A stretch of 64,000 nucleotides of DNA from Pegea sp. RAD2-039 (Eukaryota > Chordata > Thaliacea > Salpida > Salpidae): positions 35,001 through 99,000 of the forward strand of contig JAQGEQ010000202.1 in NCBI GenBank assembly GCA_034620365.1. The letters run 5' to 3'. Each line of letters starts with the position of its first letter. Position 1 is the first letter of the stretch. Shown one piece after another: positions 1 through 11,832 of the stretch. Both the position numbers and the translations under genes were made by a program. The notes under the pieces are model-generated. The model did not search any database. It saw only the letters and a list, made by a program, of their open reading frames with translations, and was not told the origin of the DNA.

Positions 1-2217
1 TTCATCAACAACAAACAATTTCATCAACAACAAACAATTTCAACAACAAACAATTTCAACAGCAACAAACAATTTCAACAACAACAAACAATTTCAACAA
101 CAAACACCAACAACAACAAACACCAACAACAAGAAACAATTTCAACAACAACAAACAATTTCAACAACAACAATTTCAACAGCAACAAACAATTTCAACA
201 ACAACAATTTCAACAACAAACAATTTCAACAACAAACACCAACAACAACAAACAATTTCAACAACAACAACAATTTCAACAACAACAAACAATTTCAACA
301 GCAACAATTTCAACAACAACAATTTCAACAACAACAAACAATTTCAACAACAACAAACAATTTCAACAACAAACAATTTCAACAACAACAAACACCAACA
401 ACAACAAACAATTTCAACAACAACAAACAATTTCAACAACAACAATTTCAACAACAACAAACAATTTCAACAACAACAATTTCATCAACAACAAACACCA
501 ACAACAACAATTTCAACAACAACAAACAATTTCAACAGCAACAAACAATTTCAACAACAACAAACAATTTCAGCAACAAACAATTTCAACAACAGCAACA
601 AACAATTTCAACAACAACAAACAATTTCAGCAACAAACAATTTCAACAGCAACAAACAATTTCAACAACAACAAACAATTTCAGCAACAAACAATTTCAA
701 CAACAGCAACAAACAATTTCAACAACAACAAACAATTTCAACAACAACAAACAATTTCAACAGCAACAAACAATTTCATCAACAACAACAATTTCAACAA
801 CAACAATTTCAACAACAACAAATACCAACAACAACAAACAATTTCAACAACAACAAACAATTTCAGCAACAAACAATTTCAACAACAACAAACAATTTCA
901 ACAACAACAAACAATTTCAGCAACAAACAATTTCAACAACAACAAACAATTTCAACAACAAACAATTTCAACAACAAACAATTTCAACAACAACAATTTC
1001 ATCAACAACAAACACCAACAAACAATTTCAACAACAAACAATTTCAACAACAACAAACAATTTCAACAACAACAAACACCAACAACAACAAACACCAACA
1101 ACAACAAACAATTTCAGCAACAAACAATTTCAGCAACAACAAACAATTTCAGCAACAAACAATTTCAACAACAGCAACAATTTCAACAACAACAAACAAT
1201 TTCAACAACAACAAACAATTTCAACAACAAACAATTTCAACAACAACAAACAATTTCATCAACAACAACAATTTCAACAACAACAATTTCAACAACAACA
1301 AATACCAACAACAACAAACAATTTCAACAACAACAAACAATTTCAGCAACAAACAATTTCAACAACAACAAACAATTTCAACAACAACAAACAATTTCAG
1401 CAACAAACAATTTCAACAACAACAAACAATTTCAACAACAAACAATTTCAACAACAAACAATTTCAACAACAACAATTTCATCAACAACAAACACCAACA
1501 ACAACAAACAATTTCAACAACAAACAATTTCAACAACAACAAACAATTTCAACAACAACAAACACCAACAACAACAAACACCAACAACAACAAACAATTT
1601 CAACAACAACAAACACCAACAACAACAAACAATTTCAACAACAACAAACACCAACAACAACAAACAATTTCAACAACAACAACAACAATTTCAACAACAA
1701 CAATTTCAACAACAACAAACACCAACAACAACAAACAATTTCAACAACAACAAACAATTTCAACAACAACAAACAATTTCAACAGCAACAAACAATTTCA
1801 TCAACAACAACAATTTCAACAGCAACAAACAATTTCAACCACAACAAACAATTTCAACAACAACAAACACCAACAACAACAAACAATTTCAACAACAACA
1901 ATTTCAACAAGAAACAATTTCAACAACAACAAACACCAACAACAATTTCAACAACAACAAACACCAACAACAACAAACAATTTCAACAACAACAATTTCA
2001 ACAACAACAATTTCAACAACAACAAACACCACCAACAACAACAATTTCAACAACAACAAACAATTTCAACAACAAACAATTTCAACAACAACAATTTCAT
2101 CAACAACAAACACCAACAACAACAAACAATTTCAACAACAAACAATTTCATCAACAACAAACAATTTCAACAACAACAATTTCAACAACAACAAATAATT
2201 TCAACAAACAGACAAAC
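1..2217. repeat. Minisatellite array 1 (CAA-rich), in a NUP210 intron
   Basis: About 2.2 kb of imperfect tandem repeats built from short blocks: caacaacaaa, caatttcaa, and a variant block caccaacaa. On the plus strand it is almost only A, C and T. It runs off the left edge of the window, so its full length is unknown. It lies directly after the last NUP210 exon visible here: that exon's donor (GAG|GTGCTG, read on the minus strand) is followed within a few bases by array-like sequence. In the NUP210 transcript the array would be a U/G-rich tract. I see no reading frame kept through it and treat it as non-coding. Confidence 0.95.
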
Positions 2218-2228
2218 ACCAACAGCAC

Positions 2229-5200
2229 CTCTAGTGGTCGAAAAGCAGCGACAGTAATTGATGTTTGAAGAATGGTTAGTTTCGATTTGGAAGTTACTGG
2301 TTGAGTATAAGTGACTTTGATGATGGTACTTCCTTCTGAAACTGCTACTAATCGTTTGATGGTACAAGAATTTTTACTAAATTGATTTAATTTAGTTTCA
2401 GCTTGATAATTTTCATCAATTTCAAACACTGAGTCATCGGTTTCCCATTTTAAGTCACTTCCTTCACAGTTATGCACAAATACATCACCTACAACAAGTT
2501 TTAGTGACTACCACGTAGTAACCACATAGTAACCAACCATCTGGTAACCTTGCCAACATTGCCACATACAAGTACAAGTGACCACCGACTTCCGCTTCGT
2601 AATATGAAGGAAGAAATTTGATTTGAAAGATGGGATGAAGAGCAACAAGGGCGTGTCCGAAGTGATGAGGATTTTTAAAGTCGGACGCGACCACTAAACC
2701 TGTCGTAGGTTGACTATCTGTCCCAGGAAGACCAAACTTAGCGGTCAGATGTCCCTGGTTGTTTACAAAGACCATCGAAGTATCATTTAGTGACCACGTG
2801 TAGTTACCACTTCCTGTGGACCACTAATTTGACTGGTTGCTAGGAGACAGGTGGTAACTAACCTCCAGTTGCTAACAACTGATGTGTGTACGCCACTGGT
2901 TTGTTGCTCCATGGAAACACAATGAGATTAGGAGCGATTACGATGGGATCAAAGATCTCGATGCGTCGGAAGCCTTCGACTTTCTCGCGAAGAACTGTCA
3001 AGATGCCATCCTAAGATCAGGAAGATAAAGATTTAGAAGATCATTTAGATGAAGATCAAGAAGATGAAGAGCAAGAAGATGAGGATCATTTAGATGAAGA
3101 TGAAGATCAAGAAGATGAATATTTGAAGATGAGGACATCTACTCAACTACTAAAATTCCTTGCAAGATGAAGTTGAGATCAATCGAGCCCGCTACCAGTG
3201 GCTTCACTTTGTACCATGTCCCGTTCTTGGTCGCATCATAGACCTACAAAAGTGGTCACGTGATTGATAGATGTGGACAAAGTGGACAGACCTCGAAATG
3301 TTGGTCAGCAATTGTGGACTGAATTCGAAGATTATTCGACAAATAAATTTGATGATTGTTGTTGTCATGGAGATAAAGCTGGATGTAATAAAAGCGCCCG
3401 ACTTCGAGAACAGGTCGATCATAAGGAAAGATCCAAACTCCTAAAGATGAAGATGAAAAGATGAAGATGATGAGGAAGATACGAACTGATGTAGGAGGGT
3501 TCTGTGACAACAACATCCGTGGACTCCTGGATCTTCTGCTTCTGTCGGAAGTTATGATCCATCAAATGGATCTTAGTCTTCCCAGTTTTCATCCCTCTGA
3601 CTAATCCGCTATCCGGATGAAGATTAAGGATTGATTTGGCGGAAGGATCATCACAGAGTTGAAGATAATATTGAAGATTAGGAAGTTGAACATCTGCAAT
3701 TCACGCTTGAGTGAACACCGCTTCGAGATGCAGGTCACTAAATCACTTGTAGGTCTTCCGTTTCTCCATTTTTCGATTTGAAACAAAACAGAATCGAATT
3801 TAGCGAGGTAGACGATCCCGCTAGGATTAAGGAGGACTTTATCTCTGACAGTTAATCTTATTCTAGTTGATTTGATGTCCTGACTCCTGAACGATGAACT
3901 AACTGACACGTAAGCAGTTCCAGTTTGCAAACCTAGAAAGATCTTTTGTAGGATCAGATGAAGATCAGATGAAGATCTACCTGCTACCAGCACAGTGTCT
4001 GATTGCGCATCATTCCTCTCTAACTCCTCGACATAAGGATCACAATTATAAGGAGTATCTATAAATCTCATGATTCGAAGAATCTTATAAGCTGGTAGTG
4101 GATCCGCATCTTTGCTAGAAGATTCACAAATTTTATGAATGGAATCAGAAGTTTGGTGTGGGAACCTGTTTTCAGGGTTCTTTTCTTGTATCAATCCCCA
4201 ACTGAAGGCGATCCCGGAGGTTGTAGTGAATGTGTTCCCTGAAATGATATGAGATGAGACAAGTGAAGATGAATTGAGATCTCACCTTCTTGATCGAGTG
4301 CTCTTACTGATAAAGTCTCCGGAGGATCTTCTAAATACAACTCTTTGGCTCGAGAGATGATGTCAACAGCAGCAATGCGGTCGATAATCACATCACACTA
4401 CAAACAACTTGATTACAAACGAATTACAAACAAGTCGATGACAATCACACTATAAACAAGTTGATGACAAACGAATTACAAACAAGATGATGACAAACGA
4501 ATTACAAACAAGTTGATGACAAACGAATTACAAACAAGATGATGACAATCACACTACAAACAAGTTGATGACAAACGAATTACAAACAAGTTGATGACAA
4601 TCACACTACAAACAAGTTGATGACAAACAAATTACAAACAAGTTGATGACAATCACACTACAAACAAGTTGATGACAAACGAATTACAAACAAGATGATG
4701 ACAATCACACTACAAACAAGTTGATGACAAACGAATTACAAACAAGTTGATGACAATCACACTACAAACAAGTTGATGACAAACAAATTACAAACAAGTT
4801 GATGACAATCACACTACAAACAAGTTGATAACAAACAAATTACAAACAAGACGATGACAAACACACTACAAGCAAGTTGATGACAATCACACTACAAACA
4901 AGTTGATGACAAACAAATTACAAACAAGTTGATAACAATCACACTACAAACAAGTTGATAACAAACAAATTACAAACAAGTCGATGACAATCACACTACA
5001 AACAAGTTGATAACAAACGAATTACAAACAAGTCGATGACAATCACACTACAAACAAGTTGATAACAAACGAATTACAAACAAGATGATGACAATCACAC
5101 TACAAACAAGTTGATGACAAACGAATTACAAACAAGTTGATGACAATCACACTACAAACAAGTTGATGACAAACAAATTACAAACAAGTTGATGACAATC

Positions 5201-6213
5201 ACACTACAAACAAGATGATGACAAACGAATTACAAACAAGTTGATGACAAACGAATTACAAACAAGTTGATGACAAACGAATTACAAACAAGTTGATTAC
5301 AAACGAATTACAAACAAGTTGATGACAATCACACTACAAACAAGTTGATGACAAACAAATTACAAACAAGTTGATGACAATCACACTACAAACAAGTTGA
5401 TGACAAACGAATTACAAACAAGATGATGACAATCACACTACAAACAAGTTGATGACAAACGAATTACAAACAAGTTGATGACAATCACACTACAAACAAG
5501 TTGATAGCAAACAAATTACAAACAAGTTGATGACAATCACACTACAAACAAGTTGATGACAAACAAATTACAAACAAGTTGATGACAAACAAATTACAAA
5601 CAAGTTGATAACAATCAAACTACAAACAAGTTGATAACAAACGAATTACAAACAAGATGATGACAATCACACTACAAACAAGTTGATAACAAACGAATTA
5701 CAAGCAAGTTGATGACAATCACACTACAAACAAGTTGATGACAAACAAATTACAAACAAGTTGATGACAATCACACTACAAACAAGTTGATGACAAACAA
5801 ATTTTTGAAGCGACAACAACACACTTACTTGTAAATTATTTCCGGTTGATTCATTTTCAGCAATAATCAAAGTTGTTTTCCGATTCGGATCTCTACTTTC
5901 AACTACAACAACTGCTGAGCCTGTACATGCGCCTTCAACCTGATTAAAAGCTGAATTCATCGAATTGATCGGTATTACAGATGCTACAGATGGATTAAGA
6001 GATTTCCTATAACAAGTTTGAATGTCAGTGAGAGAAATTGGTCAATTTTGAATTTGTCACTAACCATATGTAACATCCTTCTTTGGCTTGTAAAGTATAA
6101 TTGATTTGAAATTGATCATAATATGGGAGAAGTAATTTTGATACTATAAAGGATTTAGTATAAAGTGGATTTGTAGATATTAAAATTAAACAAATATAAA
6201 TCCAGTTAAACAT
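2229..6213 (-). CDS. NUP210: NUP210 / gp210, nuclear pore membrane glycoprotein (5' part; continues beyond the window start)
   Basis: Large single-pass glycoprotein of the nuclear envelope that forms the lumenal ring of the pore. The first exon (ATG at 6213) gives a signal peptide, then a segment matching the family N-terminus (KLLLPYYDQFQINYTLQ, EGCYIW). Following exons give SVASVIP and IIAENESTGNN (about 5985-5810), CDVIIDRI and ELYLEDPP (about 4390-4270), GNTFTTTSGIAFSW and DTVLVAG (about 4240-3980), VLEVGRFYYIQLYL (about 3500-3350), FPWSNKPVAYTHQ (about 2960-2880), SDFKNPHHFGHALV (about 2680), and EGSTIIKVTY to ITVAAFRPLE (to 2229). These follow human NUP210 in order over about the first third. 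Joins checked by phase: 6213-exon TG|G, CAA|TGT (phase 0), G|GG. The exon ending at 2229 has donor GAG|GTGCTG, so the rest of the gene lies left of the window. Exons between 3600 and 2500 were placed less precisely. Confidence 0.95.
4395..5805. repeat. Minisatellite array 2, about 26-bp alternating half-units, filling a NUP210 intron
   Basis: About 1.4 kb made of two alternating 26-bp half-units that share acaaacaagttgatg but differ in their other part: one carries acaaacgaatt, the other acaatcacact. From span and unit length there are roughly 54 half-units. The array occupies almost the whole intron between the NUP210 exon ending with donor CAA|GTAAGT (near 5820) and the exon beginning TGTGATGTG (near 4391). 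The half-unit carrying atcacactacaaacaa is, on the transcribed strand, TTGTTTGTAGTGTGAT. This is the same string as the genuine 3' splice junction of the downstream exon. Confidence 0.95.
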
Positions 6214-6668
6214 GTTAATAGACTGAAATTAGAAAAAGTTGTTAATTAATTTCTTGATGAAAGTAATAAATAGGTTCAGTAAAGATAAAAAGTTTTTTCA
6301 AGTTGGATAAAAATCTTTTTCAAGCACAAGACTTGTAATTTAAGGGGTGTTTCTGAATTGAAATAACGAATTGACATTTAGCAAATATGAAGGTTTATAG
6401 GAGAATTGACTTTAAAAAGAACAGAAAATATAATTTAGATGTAAATTATTCAAGCGTAAATAACACTGAATTGAAAGCAGATTTAAAAGAAAATTGTTTG
6501 AAACTGATTTAAACGTCAGAAATTATTTAAAGATTTTAACTCAAAGTAGTTGATGATGTTAAAAATTAGGAAAATTTACAGATAAATTTCAATAGAATTA
6601 AGAAATGATTGAAAACGAATAAATATAAAAAAATATGGAAAAGAAATTATTTTCATAGAAATTATTAA

Positions 6669-7516
6669 CTACAGCTTTGAAATATAACAAACATCAAGAA
6701 TGACTTCTCCCACAAAACTATTTCCTTTTCCTTTTCTAATCATAAACACCATTTCTTGTGAGTTTTTTACAAACATATCAACACGTATTACTTGACCAGA
6801 TGAAATATTAACAAACATATTTGCTTTGATATTTAAAATAAAATTAATATTTTTATCAGGAATCGTGAATCTATTAGCTTCAACAGCACAGTTAACACAG
6901 ATGTCTAAAAAAAACGATTTAGTGGCGAAACCTTTCTCGTTTACATCACTACAAGTTAAAACATATTCCACAGAATGAATAATAGGAAGATGTGATAAAC
7001 TACTTGCTGATTTTAGAGAACCATCTAAGATATCAATTGAATTATACAAAAATTGACTTTCAGTTGATAATTGAAGTTCTGCTAGATATTTTGTATGATT
7101 TTTTGTGAAAACACAAAAACTTTTATAAATTTTGGAGGAATTATTTGATAATTTACATGAGTAAAATTCTAAACTTTGGTTTAGATATTTATCAAGTTGA
7201 ATAGTTTTTTTAACATTTATAAAACTATTTGGGTAAAGCTTCAGATGAAAACTTGTGATTTGACAAGATTGAATAGATTGATCAGAACGTTTTAAGTTGT
7301 ATCTATCAGTAGCTAGCAAAAGATATTTCAACCAATAAGATAACTTGATATAACCTGCAATTAAAAACTAATTAAACAGTTTTCTATAAATTAATTAATT
7401 AAAAAAACTAATTTTCATAATTTTTTAAACCAGAATAAACTTGATAATTGTGGAATTTTACCTAAATAATCAATAGCTGAGTAGTCAAGTTGAGATAGAG
7501 TAAATACTTTTGACAT
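6669..7516 (-). CDS. Two-exon protein, probable tandem hotdog-fold (acyl-thioesterase-like)
   Basis: Exon 1 (7516-7462) starts MSKVFTLSQLDYSAIDYLG and is joined in phase 1 (donor TTAG|GTAAAA, acceptor TTGCAG|GTTATA) to exon 2 (7354-6669), giving 246 residues. No signal peptide or clear membrane helix. Residues about 5-110 (LDYSAIDYLGYIKLSYWLKY, then strand-rich SFHLKLYPNS) and about 150-245 (TCSDVNEKGFATKSFFLDIC, then SSGQVIRVDMFV) each resemble the hotdog pattern: a D-x-x-G opening segment, a long helix, then alternating strands. Two such units in tandem recall acyl-CoA and acyl-ACP thioesterases with double hotdog folds. The usual catalytic D-x-N/E-x-H elements are not obvious, so activity is uncertain. 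The fold call is inference from pattern, not a recognised orthologue. The gene starts about 1.9 kb from divergent EMC5. Confidence 0.45.
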
Positions 7517-9424
7517 TTAACAGTTATTTAAGCAAATTAAAGAAAATAATTATTTTTAGCAAGTCTGCAAATATTCCGTTTATAAATAAGATAATCAAAT
7601 TATAATCTATTAGTCATTAAATTTAATAAGAAATTTCAATTTTTTTTAAATAACTTTTTTAATAGTTTCTATAGAGTTGCAATTAACAATTTATTTAATA
7701 GAAAAGTTAAAAAAAATTTTCAAAAAGTTATTCACTAATCAAAATAGTCAAAAAATTATTAAATCAATTTCAATCTTATTTTAAAACAAATCAATCTTTA
7801 CTTTAACAAAACTTAGTAAAAATTGTTACAAAAGTTTGAATAAAAATTAATCTAATTTTATATTTGTAAATATTATAGTTATAAATTATTTACTTATACC
7901 AAAATATAAAATAAAATCTAATTTAGACAAAAAATGTTAAAAAGTTATATTTAAAATAAGTTATTTTTAATTTAAATAGAAGAGAAATAATTTTTATCCA
8001 ATAAAAAAATTATAATGTGTCATCAGAAAAAATAGAACAATAACGATAGAAAAGTTTTAAAATTATTATTGGCTTTTGACTTTGAATTGCCGGTAATTCA
8101 AATTAGTTTTTTGTACTATTTTAATTAACTATAATCCCCTACTATGAAAGCGTATAGCATTGTCTGCAAGAAGTTAGGATGATATAAATCTACGTTACAA
8201 CCTTTTGATGATCCTTTATTCATAATTTAAATAATAATAATAATAAACAATATTTTGATCTAGTTTGAACATTAAAACTTTTACAATTTCAATGCAACAC
8301 AAAAACAAGAAAGGTAATAGAGTTTTTTTTGAAATCCAAGGTATTGTGTTTATTAGCTTAGTATTAGTTCAAAATCTTTAAATTTAACAAAAGTAGTTCA
8401 ACTGATTTGAACAAACGATCAATTAATTTTTCAGCTAAAATTAAACTTTTTGTTTTGTTCGAAAAAATACATCATCAATTTAATTATTTGTTTATTTACT
8501 GCTTAACAATGTGAGTTTTTCGACAAGTAAACTATAAATGTTTTTTAAGAATATATATACATATATAGCCTATTTATTTAAGCTCAAAATATTTTTGATG
8601 AAATTTAAAATATTTTTCTTTGAAATTCAACTCAAACTTTAAAAGATACTAATGATTACACATAATAATAAACTCACAATAGGTCAAAAATATCGTTTGC
8701 TAATTTAAACTTGCTACTTTTTGAGGTAATAGTTTCTATCTTTATTATTTTAAAGTGCTTTTTAAAGTTGCAGAGCAATTGAGAGAAAACGATGACGTCT
8801 TTAAAAAATCTTCATGCATATTAAAAAATAGTAAAATTTTTTTGATTTCAAAAGGCACTTTGTAACACAAATAATGCTTATTAATAATTTCTAAATAACT
8901 TTGAATGATTTTCAATACTTAAGTCAAGGTTAAAAAAAAACATTTATCCAAGTATTTATCAAAATAAAATTTACTAGATTAGAAAATGACTAAAATATTT
9001 TATTATAAGTAAATTTAAAATTGGTGTAATTAGATACAAGTTATGAATTAACAATAAGCATTAAAGTTTTTACAATTTACATATGAAGCATTAGTTTAAA
9101 AAGATTCGAAATTAACTTATTTGTATAAAACGACCATTTTTTCTATTTGTGTTATGCTAGTTACATTTAAGTACTTCAGGTGAAAAGTGATATTTGTAGA
9201 ATTTGTATCAACTATCTTTAAATTGTTTGTTATTTTACTGATATTAAAAAAGGATTTATTGATAGATCTTGTAAATAATCAGTTAAAAAATTTTTGATTA
9301 GATAATAGAATTAGCTTCTCTAGCTAATATTTTGTTAAACTTATATAAAAACTTGAATTTAGTTAAGTTTATTTTGACAATTTTCAATCATTAAGAAACT
9401 TCCAGATATTTGAGTTTTTATACT
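7517..9424. other. Intergenic, AT-rich
   Basis: Divergent spacer between the hotdog-like gene and EMC5, presumably holding both promoters. Homopolymer-rich AT sequence. I see no coding exon, RNA gene or tandem array in it. Confidence 0.6.
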
Positions 9425-10453
9425 ATGGGTAATTCTTTTGATAAAGCAATATTACTTGTAGGCCTTCTCTCAATTATTCACGCAGGAATTTCAGCAGCTC
9501 AACGTAAATTTATTTCATATTTTATTACCAATTTATTTTATTAAAATTCTTCAAAATTTATTTTCTCTAAATTCTTCTTTACCATTCTTCAAATGAATAA
9601 TTGTTAAATAAGTTGATAGATTTAATAATTTATTAATTTTGTTAATAGAAGATAGATTAGATTTATGGAATTTAATTAGTTAAAAGTCTTATAGGATATT
9701 ATGCTTGTGTAGTTGATTTATTTTAACTTTTAATTGTTCTTAAATAAGATTTATTTTTTTAGATCGTTCATTTGTTCGTCAAACTGAACAAGAGTTTGAA
9801 TCATTACCTTTAGATGTAAGTATTTATAATTAATAAATAAATAATATAAACAAGCAAATTATTAAATAATTTCTATTGAATATAATTACTTTTCTTCAGT
9901 TGAATTCTTTAAATTAGTTAAGAAAAATTTATAAATCAATAATAATTATAATTTATTTATCAACTAACTGATATACATAAATAATTCTGATTCTGAAAAA
10001 TAATTTTTTTCTAAAATTTCATGAAAATATAAGAAAAAAAGTTGAATATCTTTCTTTATATATTTCCATCTCCATTTTATTACATAATTTTCAAATATCT
10101 TTAAATTTTATTTGTATAATTTTTTTATGATAATTTAATTTTTCAAAGGAATTTTTTTAGTTTTTTTTTTTACTATAAAAAATATTTATGTCCTATATGT
10201 TTGAAATAATTAAAAAAATGTTTGTATGTCGAGATAAAACTCAAAATATTTCAATAAATTTATTTTTTAGATACTTGTTCAAGTTTTATTCGGATTATTT
10301 TGCTCTGGTGTTGGTATCCTACGAGTTTCAGCTGATTTCAAAGATATCAGAGTAAACGCAGACCTTAAAAGCAAATCATTTGAAAATTTTGGAAGCGGTC
10401 TCTCCTTCTACACGTTTGAACATCGCGGCAAAACTCTTTCCCAAAAATATTAA
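9425..10453 (+). CDS. MMGT1: EMC5 / MMGT1, ER membrane protein complex subunit 5
   Basis: Small two-helix membrane subunit of the ER membrane protein complex, which inserts transmembrane segments of client proteins. Three exons: 9425-9503, 9763-9815 and 10271-10453, all with good GT-AG borders and compatible phase, encode 104 residues. Exon 1 gives hydrophobic helix 1 ending in HAGISAAQ, which matches the family HAAFSAAQH. The exon 1-2 junction gives HRSFVRQTE. Exon 2 ends ESLPLD, matching human ESLPID. Exon 3 gives helix 2 ([17 protein letters not shown]), then SADFKDI, LKSKSFE and FEHRGKTL, matching the family's GEFKDM, LKNKTFD and FNHRGRVL. The protein ends earlier than human MMGT1 (131 residues). 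The stop at 10451-10453 lies only 7 nt before the GPN2 ATG, with no polyadenylation signal between, so the two are probably co-transcribed. Confidence 0.94.
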
Positions 10454-10460
10454 CCCCAAA

Positions 10461-11786
10461 ATGAGCGCCCCTAAAAAAGACCCAGTCCCCTCCACTGCCA
10501 TATATGGGCAAGTAGTAATTGGACCACCTGGCAGTGGCAAAACTACATATTGTAATGGAGTCCAACAGCTACTAGGTGCTTTGAAGAGAGATTGTTGCGT
10601 CATAAACCTGGACCCCGCCAACGAGTATCTTCCCTACCAATGTGAAATTGACATCAACGAACTGATAACAGTAGAAGATGTCGCTAAGAATCTCAGTCTA
10701 GGTCCCAACGGAGCTCTTATTTATTGTATGGAGTATTTAGAGAAGAATAAGGACTGGTTACTCGACAAACTTGTCAAAAGCGATAAAAAGTAACCCTAAC
10801 GCCCCATTAGACTTCTAATTGACTCTTTTTTGTGTCTTCAGTTACTTCATCTTCGACTGCCCTGGTCAGATTGAACTCTTCACGCATCATCGCGCCCTCA
10901 AAAACGTCATTGATTGGTTAGTGAGCAAGCAAGTGAACCTAGCTGCGGTCCATCTAGTCGATGCCCACCACTGTTCCGACCCCCATAAGTACATCTCGGT
11001 GCTGATGACGTCACTGGCGACTATGATGCATATGGAGCTGCCCCACATCAACATGCTGTCCAAGATGGACATAGCCGAACAGTTTGGCAAGTAAGTAGTG
11101 GTCGTGACCATGTTACAAGTAATTGAGGTGGTTGTGGTGGGCAGATTTCCGTTTAATTTGGAGTACTTTACTGAAGTGTTGGATTTGGACAAGTTGTTGG
11201 AAACCATGCCAACCAATCGATTCAACGAGAAGTATCGCGCACTTAACAAGTAAGTCACGTGGCACCATCTACGAATTTAACTCGCGCTCGAGCGCCGCAC
11301 TAGCGGCAACTCCTCAACTTACAACACCACGCGAAAAACTTGAATTTGGAAGGTGCTGAGGAGTCGACCCTTTGAAAAAGTTCCTCAAAATTGTCTTTTA
11401 TCATTTTTTTCATCTTTCTTATCTTTACTAAATTTGAATAAGAACAGTTCTAGATTAAATAATTCCAAACAATCTGTTCCTTGTCGTGGTGGTTGGAGGT
11501 GCGATTAAGACATCAAAGATCACGGCTAACTTGTTCTATCTTCTTTTGTAGGAAGATTTGTGAGCTAGTTGAAGAGTATAGTCTTGTGTCTTTTATTCCT
11601 CTTAATGTTCAAGACAAAGAAAGCATGTTAACAGCGATTAGTAAGATTGATCGAGCAAATGGTTTCTGTCTTGGTGGAGTTGTTGAAGATCGAAATATTC
11701 AGAAGATGTTATCTGTAGCTGTTGGAGCTGATTTTGAATATTTCAAATCTGCAGCTATTCAAGAGAAATATTTATCACCTGATTGA
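10461..11786 (+). CDS. GPN2: GPN2, GPN-loop GTPase 2
   Basis: Cytosolic GTPase of the GPN family, needed with GPN1 and GPN3 for RNA polymerase II assembly and nuclear import. Four exons (10461-10789, 10842-11090, 11145-11249, 11552-11786) join in frame to 305 residues; human GPN2 is 310. Visible motifs in order: P-loop [18 protein letters not shown], the GPN loop [28 protein letters not shown] (G3), [22 protein letters not shown] (G4 region, NxLSKxD), [17 protein letters not shown] and the C-terminal IQEKYLSPD. The first ATG after the EMC5 stop is used. The frame stays open further upstream inside EMC5 exon 3, but without an ATG there. Introns are 52, 54 and about 300 nt. An AATAAA follows 41 nt after the stop. 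Confidence 0.97.
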
Positions 11787-11826
11787 TCAATTTATTGTTC
11801 CAAAATTTTCCTCTTATTATGATTCT

Positions 11827-11832
11827 AATAAA
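11827..11832 (+). terminator. Polyadenylation signal of the EMC5-GPN2 unit
   Basis: AATAAA, 41 nt after the GPN2 stop codon. It is the first canonical signal downstream; none lies between EMC5 and GPN2. Confidence 0.6.

Noticed and set aside
1..2217. Possible Gln/Asn-rich (CAA) coding repeat
   Set aside because: Block lengths are mixed and no frame is kept; it sits beyond a NUP210 donor, so it is intronic.
4395..5805. CRISPR-like array (regular repeats with apparent spacers)
   Set aside because: The alternating parts are only two recurring sequences, not unique spacers, and the host is a eukaryote.
10380..10460. Upstream extension of GPN2 into EMC5 exon 3
   Set aside because: The frame is open, but the putative start is TTG; the first ATG is 10461 and fits the family length.
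10365..10621. Minus-strand ORFs over EMC5/GPN2
   Set aside because: Antisense to a clear P-loop GTPase exon.
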